A DNA stretch of 64,000 nucleotides. Origin: Paenibacillus gyeongsangnamensis (GTDB taxonomy: Bacteria; Bacillota; Bacilli; Paenibacillales; NBRC-103111). Shown piece by piece: positions 28,870-35,688 of the stretch (positions within the stretch are counted from its first letter, which is position 1; each line of letters begins with the position of its first letter). A program made the translations under genes and the position numbers. The stretch spans positions 62,001-126,000 of the forward strand of contig NZ_JAQAGZ010000005.1 in assembly GCF_027533625.1 (NCBI RefSeq). Reading direction: 5' to 3'. The notes under the pieces are model-generated. The model was not told the DNA's origin. It was given only the letters and a program-made list of their open reading frames with translations, and made no database searches.

Positions 28870-30135
28870 CTAAGAAAATGCGATCTTCCTAATTGCAATT
28901 CCTAAAAATCTATCGTCGTTTGTACCAAGTGATTCAGAAGGAGACCATAGAAGGTTTGTTTTTAAAGTAATCTCGGCTTTACCCTTGAAATTATCTAAAG
29001 GGATCTCGAAATATTTGGATTCATTTCCTTTAAATGTTGTAATTAAGATTTGCTTGCCATTAAAAAATAGAGATAAATTTAATTCATATGGGTAACCGCT
29101 AAAAGCATCTATAATTAATGTATTGACCATATTATCGGTTTCTAAAATTATGGTTGTTTGGTTTGTTTTTGTCCATCTATGCGTCTGTTCATGTTCGTGC
29201 CATTCATTAAACAGTAAAAAAGTATCTGCCCCTGGGTCACCCAAATTAATTGAAGAAGGATATTGTTTTGTTTCCTGCGATAAATTATAAATTTCATAAA
29301 TTTGATTAGCAGGAATATGAATAAATCGGTTTGTTTTGGTTTCTATGTTAAAAACATAAATACCACAGTCTTGTGAAACGTTTGTGTTTTTAGACAATAT
29401 TCTATTCAGATGTCTCATTTCGCTTTGTCCAATATAAAGATGAAGACTATCATAAGCCAATCCTCTAGTAAAGCCATTAAATTGAGCTACGATTTTATTT
29501 TCTCTCATTAAATTCATATTTAACGATTCACAAACAAATAATTCATTGTTTATTTTCATAACGGAATGGGGAAGTTGTAAATCATTGAGCAGTATCCCCT
29601 CCATTTCTTTATCTTCTAGATTATACCGCGCAATAACCCCGTCATAATTACCATCAATTTGTTTCCATCCTCCCTTAAACGAGAACATGGATACGTAAAT
29701 TTTTCCATCTTCAATCCAAATATCATTGATATGGTGTTCATCCGTTTCCGAATTTGAAATTTTAAGTTCATCTATACGTTTAAAAGGATTGGTTTGATAT
29801 ATACCAATAGAATTATGCTTAGTTTCAACTATATAGAGGAGACCGTCTTCATCCATTCTTAATCCATGGATATCCAACTGCGGTACATTGTGTTGTTTCA
29901 TGATATTAAGCTCTTTATCTAATTGAAGTACTCCATGTGAGTTAGTACCAACAAAAAAACCATCTTTATTTGGTGCTATGCCTCGACAATCGCCTGTGAA
30001 AATTCTACTTATATTATTTAAGTCAAAGTCGAGTACAAACAGTCCCCCATCTTTTTTTGGATCTTTTGGGCAACTAATAAGTAATCGAGATTTGTTTTCG
30101 GGGAACTTCTCTTTTAAACCCATTAATGAAATCAT
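28870..30135 (-). CDS. Beta-propeller protein with C-terminal beta-sandwich domain, function unknown
   Basis: 421 residues from ATG 30135, with GGAG 12 bases upstream. A TTG 24 bases earlier lacks a ribosome binding site. No signal peptide is visible. Residues about 15-320 show repeating blade-like segments (DCRGIAPNKDGFFVGTNSHG, QLDIHGLRMDEDGLLYIVET, HHINDIWIEDGKIYVSMF), similar to the DUF4915/TIGR03032 group of propellers. The last 85 residues form a separate beta-rich domain ending in WSPSESLGTNDDRFLGIAI, a W-P-x-(S/T)-x-D-x-R-x-LG pattern found at the ends of some glycosyltransferase-locus proteins. It is AT-rich like the glycan block and transcribed against it. A role in glycan binding or modification is only a guess. 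Confidence 0.75.
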   Translation of the reverse strand: MISLMGLKEKFPENKSRLLISCPKDPKKDGGLFVLDFDLNNISRIFTGDCRGIAPNKDGFFVGTNSHGVLQLDKELNIMKQHNVPQLDIHGLRMDEDGLLYIVETKHNSIGIYQTNPFKRIDELKISNSETDEHHINDIWIEDGKIYVSMFSFKGGWKQIDGNYDGVIARYNLEDKEMEGILLNDLQLPHSVMKINNELFVCESLNMNLMRENKIVAQFNGFTRGLAYDSLHLYIGQSEMRHLNRILSKNTNVSQDCGIYVFNIETKTNRFIHIPANQIYEIYNLSQETKQYPSSINLGDPGADTFLLFNEWHEHEQTHRWTKTNQTTIILETDNMVNTLIIDAFSGYPYELNLSLFFNGKQILITTFKGNESKYFEIPLDNFKGKAEITLKTNLLWSPSESLGTNDDRFLGIAIRKIAFS

Positions 30136-30353
30136 TATTTTTGCAGTCTCCAATTTCAAATTATTTTTATATTATATTTTAAAAGCATTAACATAAACTA
30201 TACGTTCAATATTTGTCAAAATAATAAACTTTATGAAGAAGATATTATTGCTAATATACAGTAATACGGCGAAAAGTAAATTTTTCTTAACATTTAAACG
30301 ATAATATATTATTTAAGCAAGTAACAATTAAAGAAAAAAGAAAGGTGAACTGG

Positions 30354-30980
30354 ATGGAGACGAAAACGGACCATATTATATGGCATCATGGAGTTGTAAC
30401 TCCTATGGAGCGCAAAGTCTTAAATGGCCATGGGAGTGGCGTAATTTGGTTTACCGGACTTTCGGGTTCAGGGAAATCATCTTTAGCAAGTGCAATGGAG
30501 AAGAAACTGTTTGACCTAGGAATACGTTCTTATATTTTAGATGGGGATAATCTGAGGCACGGGTTGAATAAAAATCTTGGATTTAGTCCTGACGACCGCC
30601 GCGAAAACTTAAGAAGGGTCGGAGAAGTGGCCAAGCTGTTTGTCGATGCGGGTTTGTATGCACTGTCTGCATTTATATCTCCCTTCCAACGTGACCGGCA
30701 AATGGTGAAGGAAATATTCGGGGATAAAGATTTTATAGAAGTGTACGTTAGCTGTCCGCTTACGGTATGTGAGAAAAGGGACCCAAAGGGTCTTTACAAG
30801 AAAGCTAGAAAGGGGGAAATTAAAGACTTTACAGGTGTATCTTCCCCCTATGAGCCCCCTGTAAACCCGGACATTGTAGTTCAAACAAATATTTATTCCA
30901 TAGAAGAATGTGCTGATTCCATTGTGAAATACTTGATTGAACATTCTTCACAAGAGGCCAATTCTCCCCAACTCCTATGA
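30354..30980 (+). CDS. cysC: Adenylylsulfate (APS) kinase
   Basis: 208 residues from ATG 30354 behind AAAGGTG; an earlier GTG lies inside that site. It phosphorylates APS to PAPS. Seen: P-loop FTGLSGSGKSSLAS, DGDNLRHGLNKNLGF, DDRRENLRRVGEVAKLF, SAFISPFQRDR, and the CDP/KGLYKKARKGEI region with FTGVSSPYEPP. No sulfurylase, PAPS reductase or sulfotransferase gene is nearby, so it stands alone at the edge of the glycan locus. It may supply PAPS for sulfating the glycan through an enzyme elsewhere, or be a remnant of a sulfur operon. Confidence 0.93.
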   Translation: METKTDHIIWHHGVVTPMERKVLNGHGSGVIWFTGLSGSGKSSLASAMEKKLFDLGIRSYILDGDNLRHGLNKNLGFSPDDRRENLRRVGEVAKLFVDAGLYALSAFISPFQRDRQMVKEIFGDKDFIEVYVSCPLTVCEKRDPKGLYKKARKGEIKDFTGVSSPYEPPVNPDIVVQTNIYSIEECADSIVKYLIEHSSQEANSPQLL

Positions 30981-31006
30981 CTAACCGGTTATAGGAGTTT
31001 TTATTT
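30970..31006 (+). terminator. Terminator after cysC
   Basis: ACTCCTAT / ATAGGAGT stem closing a 12-base loop, followed by TTTTATTT. The 5' arm begins inside the cysC stop region. Confidence 0.85.
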
Positions 31007-31097
31007 GCTCCCCAAACCTTGTCTGCATAATCGGCCAAGTCCCTACATAGACATGTTATCAGTTCAATCTTGATCATGTCGTGGAGGGGATGAAGCT

Positions 31098-32711
31098 ATG
31101 CGGCGGTGGAAGTGGACAGTGACGGTGATGCTGTGCCTGACGCTGGTGTTGGCCGGTTGCGGGATAGGGAAGAAGAATGCGGGCTCGGTGGTTAAGGATT
31201 TGGATGGGGTCATCGGAAGGCTGCAGAGCTATCACGGGACCGGTCAAATGATACTTAAGACGGGGCAGGAGCCGCAGGAGTATCAGGTGGAGGTTTGTTT
31301 TGAAGCGCCGGCGTTTTACCGGATTGCGCTGACGAATCAGAAGAAGGACATCACGCAAATCGTGCTGCGGAACAACGATGGGGTGTTCGTTCTGACGCCT
31401 CATTTGAATAAGAGCTTCCGCTTCCAGAGCGATTGGCCGGAAAATCAAGGACAAGTCTACTTGTATCAGTCGCTTGTGCAAAGCATTCTGATGGATAATC
31501 AGCGTCAATTTACAACGGATGATAAAGGGTATGTGTTCGATGTGGCGGCGAATTATCAGAACGCCTCGCTTGCGCGGCAGAAGGTATGGCTGGACAAGAA
31601 AACGTATGCTCCGAAGCAGGTGGAGGTCTCGGATGCGAATGCCAATGTCATGGTGGTTGTGAAGTTTGATAAATTTGAATTCGGAACGAAGTTCGAGAAG
31701 GATTATTTTGATATGCAGCGCAATATGACCAGCTGGAATACAAGTCATATGATGCCTACGATGACGCAGGGAGACGCGAAGGCGGCGGACAAAGCAGGTG
31801 CAGCCGATTCCGGAGCAAAGGCTGGCAGCAGCGACAAAGGAACCACTGGAGCAAATGCAGGTACTGGCGCAAGTGGAAAAGCGGCAAACGGTTCCGCAGC
31901 AGGTACGGGGGCAAATGCAGGTGTAGGCAGTGGTGCGACCGGAGCATCCGGTGCCAATGGGGCTGTAGGATCTAATGGAGGAGCGAATGGAGCCGCCGGG
32001 ACAAACGGAGCGGGAGCAGCAGGAACCAATGGAGCGGCAGGTGCTTCAGGGACGGTATCGAATGGAGCAGCGGGCGCAGCAAACGGGGCATCCGGAGCGG
32101 CTGCAGGCACGAAGGCGGACAGCGCGAAGGCAGCGGGGAGTGCAGGAAGCGGCGCTACGGGTACGAATGGTGCAGCTGCTGGAGCCGCTAATGGGGCAAC
32201 GACAGGTGCAAGTACCAATGGAGCCGCGACGGGAGCGGGGGCTAACGGAGCCGCAGGTACGAATGGGGCCAATGGAACAAACGGTAAAACGTCCGGCACG
32301 AATGGCACGTCTGCAGCAGGCGGTACGGCAGCAGGAAGCTCGAACACGACAAGCAGCAGCGCTGCAAAACAGCAGTCGTTCGGTATGATCGAGCCGCGGT
32401 ACGCGCCGACGGGCGTGAAGAAGCAGGACTCCAGCGAGATTCCGCTCGGGGACGATAAGGCGGTCATGATTCGTTACTCCGGAAAGTACAACTACACGTT
32501 GGTGGAATCTCGTCCGGTAACGCAGACGGTATCCATTCTGCCTGGAGATATCGTAGATCTGGGCTTTACGCTTGCGGTGGTTACAGGGGATGCTAAGAAG
32601 ACGCTGACATGGACTTATGATGGGGTCGAATTCCGTCTCTCTACCGGGGATCTTCCGATGACGGAAATGATCAAGGTAGCGCAGGCAGTACAGGGGGAAA
32701 TGGGGAAATAA
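31098..32711 (+). CDS. ydcC: YdcC-like LolA-fold sporulation lipoprotein with Gly/Ala/Asn-rich insertion
   Basis: 537 residues. Lipoprotein signal with LVLAGC (Cys21). Residues about 30-220 match the LolA-like fold of B. subtilis YdcC (VKDLDGVIGRLQSYHGTGQM, YRIALTNQKKDITQIVLRNN, WLDKKTYAPKQVEV). Residues about 222-424 are a low-complexity run of Gly, Ala, Asn, Thr and Ser with short GAN/GAA/GTN triplets. After it the fold resumes (RYAPTGVKKQDSSEIPLGD, then a YTLVESRP strand and a C-terminal helix). B. subtilis YdcC is about 200 residues shorter and lacks the insert. Gene order before alr supports the assignment. GGAGGGG precedes the ATG. Base composition returns to GC-rich from here. Confidence 0.85.
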   Translation: MRRWKWTVTVMLCLTLVLAGCGIGKKNAGSVVKDLDGVIGRLQSYHGTGQMILKTGQEPQEYQVEVCFEAPAFYRIALTNQKKDITQIVLRNNDGVFVLTPHLNKSFRFQSDWPENQGQVYLYQSLVQSILMDNQRQFTTDDKGYVFDVAANYQNASLARQKVWLDKKTYAPKQVEVSDANANVMVVVKFDKFEFGTKFEKDYFDMQRNMTSWNTSHMMPTMTQGDAKAADKAGAADSGAKAGSSDKGTTGANAGTGASGKAANGSAAGTGANAGVGSGATGASGANGAVGSNGGANGAAGTNGAGAAGTNGAAGASGTVSNGAAGAANGASGAAAGTKADSAKAAGSAGSGATGTNGAAAGAANGATTGASTNGAATGAGANGAAGTNGANGTNGKTSGTNGTSAAGGTAAGSSNTTSSSAAKQQSFGMIEPRYAPTGVKKQDSSEIPLGDDKAVMIRYSGKYNYTLVESRPVTQTVSILPGDIVDLGFTLAVVTGDAKKTLTWTYDGVEFRLSTGDLPMTEMIKVAQAVQGEMGK

Positions 32712-32758
32712 TGACCGCATAAGATTAGTAAAAGAAAAGTAAATCCTGGTTCAAAAGG

Positions 32759-32798
32759 GAACAAGGCCTCGCAGCTGATGAGTTACGGGGTTTTGTTC
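32759..32798 (+). terminator. Terminator-like hairpin after ydcC
   Basis: AACAAGGCCTCG pairs with CGGGGTTTTGTT through wobble pairs, with a 14-base loop. The T-rich part is in the 3' arm itself and the following tract is weak. Confidence 0.5.
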
Positions 32799-32892
32799 TA
32801 AGAGAGGAGAAAAGGGCCCCGGGTTGTCCGGTGTGGTGTCAGGTTTGACCTCGGACTAATTGTGGGGAGCTAATCTATTTTAACAGTGATGG

Positions 32893-33228
32893 TTATTTGT
32901 CTTTTAAGCTCTTGACTTCAACCTCATTGTTTAACAGGCGATTGTTTAGGATGGCGATAGCATGGTCATGGCGAGTAAGCTCTCGCTTAACCTCGTCAAA
33001 TCGGTCACTGATTTCATTGCGAATGCCTTGTTGGCCCGCTTTGAGGACCTGGAACTCGGCGCGGACTTCGGATTTAAATTGTTTGAACTCAGTCTCCAAA
33101 GAGTCCAAACGCTTGTTAGTACACTTTACCTCATCCTTCACTTCCGCCAAACCGGTCTTGACTTCAGTCAAATCCTGCTTCATTCCGCGTATCTCGCCGA
33201 GGATTTGATGCAAAATGTCGTCGCTCAT
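32893..33228 (-). CDS. Small coiled-coil protein of unknown function
   Basis: 111 residues from ATG 33228, behind AAAGGAGATG. Almost entirely heptad-like: ILHQILGEIRGMKQDLTEV, then EVKTGLAEVKDEVKCTNKR, RLDSLETEFKQFKSEVRAEF, and a basic C-terminal part with EVKRELTRHDHAIAILNNRL. Similar short coiled-coil proteins are scattered through Bacillus and Paenibacillus genomes without assigned function. It is a single gene, convergent to ydcC and divergent from alr, which breaks the otherwise conserved ydcC-alr linkage. Confidence 0.75.
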   Translation of the reverse strand: MSDDILHQILGEIRGMKQDLTEVKTGLAEVKDEVKCTNKRLDSLETEFKQFKSEVRAEFQVLKAGQQGIRNEISDRFDEVKRELTRHDHAIAILNNRLLNNEVEVKSLKDK

Positions 33229-33431
33229 AGATTCATCTCCTTTCTTGTCGGATTTGTCGGTGCATCTTCCATTATACCTGATTGGCTGATTCAAGAATAG
33301 AAGATTCGGGTAAAGGGAAAGGAACGCGTACCAGACACTTGTGGTAACAGTTTCCTTACAGCCTTTTGTCACGGTTTTATCATTGACAGTGCCGGGGGAA
33401 CGGATTAACATGGTTTTATTGAGCGAAGGCT

Positions 33432-33474
33432 GGGAAGCTTTCCTTCGGCTGGAGAAGCCGTCAGGGAGCTTCCC
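33432..33474 (+). promoter_or_regulatory. Structured leader upstream of alr
   Basis: GGGAAGCT and AGCTTCCC form an outer stem around a smaller CGGCT/AGCCG hairpin, about 35 bases before the alr start. There is no clear T-tract. It may be a terminator remnant or a 5' UTR structure. Confidence 0.35.
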
Positions 33475-33508
33475 CTTGATTTTATTAGGGTAAGAGAAGG
33501 TGGAGCTT

Positions 33509-34720
33509 GTGGATTCGTTTTACCGGCCTACTAGGGTGGAAATATCGTTGGATGCGCTGCGGCACAACCTGGAGGAGTTTCGGCGGGTGCTGCCGGAGGA
33601 TGTGCATATGATGGCGGTGGTCAAAGCGGACGCGTACGGTCACGGTGCGGTTCAGGTTTGCCGGGAGGCGCTGCAATACGGGATCGATTACATTGCGGTT
33701 GCGTTCCTGGATGAAGCGCTGGAGCTTCGGCAGGCGGGCATTACGGCACCGATCCTGGTGCTGGGCTTCACGCCGCCCGAAGGGCTGGAGACGGCCTGGA
33801 AGCACGATGTGACGCTAAATATATATACGCATGAACTTCTGGACGCTTGGGAGAAGCTCGGTCTGAAGGAGCAGCCTCTGAAGCTTCATGTGAAGATCGA
33901 TTCCGGGATGAACCGGATCGGTTTGAATTCGGAGGCGGAAGCCATTGCTTTTATCGAGCGGGCGATGGCTATGCCGGGGCTGCACGTCGAAGGATTGTTC
34001 ACACATTATGCTTGCGCGGACGAGACGGACAAAACGTACACCTTTCAGCAGTACGCGAGATTTGCGCGGGTCGTGGAGCATTTCCGCGGGCGCGGAGTGG
34101 AGTTTCCGTTCGTGCATGCCGGCAACAGCGCGGCAGCGATCGATACGCCAGGCTTAAGCTTCAATATGGTGCGGCTCGGCATCAGCATGTACGGTCTTTA
34201 TCCGTCGGAGGAGGTCAACAAGCAGCGGGTTGAGCTGCAGCCGGTGCTGAGCATCAAGTCGGGGATTGCTATGGTCAAAAAGGTCCCGGCCGGCGAGGGC
34301 GTCAGCTACGGGGCGATTTACCGGCCGGAGCGCGAGGAAATGATCGCCACGCTTCCCATCGGCTATGCGGACGGCTTCTCCCGGCTGATGACGGGGAAGG
34401 CGCAGATGCTCATCCGCGGCGTTCGGGTTCCGGTTGTTGGCCGAATTTGCATGGACCAATGTATGTTGAATGTGAGCGGACTTGCCGATATCTCTAATGA
34501 AGAAGAGGTTGTCATTCTGGGCAGCCAGGGTCAGGAGCGGATTACGGCGGAGGAGCATGCCGCATGGATCGGTACGATCAATTACGAGATCATCTGCATG
34601 ATCTCGCACCGGGTTCCGCGCGTTTACGTGAGGAATGGGGAAGTGGTATATACCCTGAATCCGCTGCTTCGCCACCGGTGGGAGCCGGAGGATCCGGTGA
34701 CTGGGGGCAATTTCCACTGA
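33509..34720 (+). CDS. alr: Alanine racemase
   Basis: 403 residues from GTG 33509, which AAGGTGGAG positions best; GTG 33500 lies inside that site. PLP enzyme making D-alanine for peptidoglycan. Seen: VVKADAYGHGA with the PLP lysine, KIDSGMNRIG, FTHYACADE, HAGNSAA, GEGVSYGAIY with the catalytic tyrosine, and RICMDQCMLNV. It follows ydcC and precedes ndoAI-ndoA as in B. subtilis. Confidence 0.95.
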   Translation: MDSFYRPTRVEISLDALRHNLEEFRRVLPEDVHMMAVVKADAYGHGAVQVCREALQYGIDYIAVAFLDEALELRQAGITAPILVLGFTPPEGLETAWKHDVTLNIYTHELLDAWEKLGLKEQPLKLHVKIDSGMNRIGLNSEAEAIAFIERAMAMPGLHVEGLFTHYACADETDKTYTFQQYARFARVVEHFRGRGVEFPFVHAGNSAAAIDTPGLSFNMVRLGISMYGLYPSEEVNKQRVELQPVLSIKSGIAMVKKVPAGEGVSYGAIYRPEREEMIATLPIGYADGFSRLMTGKAQMLIRGVRVPVVGRICMDQCMLNVSGLADISNEEEVVILGSQGQERITAEEHAAWIGTINYEIICMISHRVPRVYVRNGEVVYTLNPLLRHRWEPEDPVTGGNFH

Positions 34721-34834
34721 AATTTTTCGCGGGCTTGAGAGGATTTTCCCCTTTTACCGCGAATATGTATTGGGTAGCGCACTTTGTGATCGTCAGGTAT
34801 AACATAATTGATATACCTTGTGCATATATTGATT

Positions 34835-34865
34835 TTGTATAATTTAACTGCAAGTTTGTTATAAT
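34835..34865 (+). promoter_or_regulatory. Probable promoter of the ndoAI-ndoA operon
   Basis: TTGTAT (34835-34840), 19 bases, TATAAT (34860-34865). A second TATAAT at 34838-34843 overlaps the -35 region and could be an alternative -10. Confidence 0.5.
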
Positions 34866-34981
34866 GGAAATACGGGGCAATGTCATTTGAAGGCATCCTC
34901 CAAGGATGTGCCGAGTGAGATTGTCGTCCGGACGTCATAGTCAGGACAGGTTTTGTAATGTTTTTGGGGGTGCATGTTCAG

Positions 34982-35263
34982 GTGTCCAATGCTCAGAACA
35001 CGAAGCGAATCATGATTAGTTTGCCGGATTATTTGCTGCAGGAAGTGGATGTTCTGGTCGAGAAGGAGAATTCCAACCGCAGTGAGTTTATCCGTCAAGC
35101 CATGAAATTGTATTTGCTCGAACGGAAAAAACGGCACTTGCGGGAATCGATGCAGCGCGGGTATATGGAGATGGCAAAGATTAACCTACACATGGCCTCG
35201 GAAGCGTTTCAGGCGGAGGAAGAAGCGGACAATACGCTGGACCGTCTAGTTAGCGGGGTGTAA
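34982..35263 (+). CDS. ndoAI: EndoAI antitoxin (ribbon-helix-helix, MazE-type partner)
   Basis: 93 residues from GTG 34982, the same length as B. subtilis EndoAI, with GGGGGTG nine bases upstream. An in-frame ATG 24 bases earlier is less likely. The N-terminal KRIMISLPDYLLQEVD is a ribbon-helix-helix DNA-binding segment. The C-terminal RGYMEMAKINLHMASEA and DRLVSGV match the toxin-binding part of EndoAI. It should bind and inhibit EndoA and repress its own operon. Three bases separate it from ndoA. Confidence 0.93.
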   Translation: MSNAQNTKRIMISLPDYLLQEVDVLVEKENSNRSEFIRQAMKLYLLERKKRHLRESMQRGYMEMAKINLHMASEAFQAEEEADNTLDRLVSGV

Positions 35264-35266
35264 CGA

Positions 35267-35617
35267 TTGATTGTCAAACGTGGCGATGTTTTTTTCGCGG
35301 ATCTTTCACCGGTGGTAGGTTCGGAACAGGGCGGCATTCGGCCTGTATTGATCATTCAGAATGATATCGGCAATCGCTTCAGCCCTACGGTTATCGTGGC
35401 GGCGATTACAGCGCAGATTCAAAAGGCCAAGCTGCCGACGCACGTGGAGATTGAGGCGGAAGCGCACGGTTTTGACAGAGATTCAGTCATCCTGCTGGAG
35501 CAAATTCGGACGATCGACAAGCAGCGTCTAACGGATAAAATCACGCACTTGGATGAGGAAACCATGCGCAAGGTCGATGAAGCTTTGCAGATTAGCGTGG
35601 GACTGATCGAGTTTTAA
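35267..35617 (+). CDS. ndoA: EndoA endoribonuclease toxin (MazF family)
   Basis: 116 residues, the same length as B. subtilis EndoA and near-identical in the core: [50 protein letters not shown] and [15 protein letters not shown]. MazF-family mRNA interferase; the B. subtilis enzyme cuts at UACAU. The TTG start follows the antitoxin stop and shares its GGGGTG region as ribosome binding site. It forms a toxin-antitoxin operon with ndoAI. Confidence 0.96.
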   Translation: MIVKRGDVFFADLSPVVGSEQGGIRPVLIIQNDIGNRFSPTVIVAAITAQIQKAKLPTHVEIEAEAHGFDRDSVILLEQIRTIDKQRLTDKITHLDEETMRKVDEALQISVGLIEF

Positions 35618-35630
35618 TTTGTTCACGAGA

Positions 35631-35658
35631 GCGGGGGTCCGGGGGCCTCCGTTTTTTT
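35631..35658 (+). terminator. Terminator after ndoA
   Basis: CGGGGG pairs with CCTCCG (one G-U) around TCCGG, followed by seven T residues at 35652-35658. Confidence 0.65.
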
Positions 35659-35688
35659 GTGTTCGGAGATAGAGAGGGGATACGGCAA

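Noticed and set aside
30160..30353. Possible sulfur riboswitch upstream of cysC
   Set aside because: The leader is AT-rich with no conserved S-box or SAM-type blocks and no terminator before the gene.
31745..32467. Pro/Ala-rich antisense frame opposite the YdcC insertion
   Set aside because: It is the complement of the Gly/Ala repeat. The plus-strand frame continues the YdcC fold on both sides.
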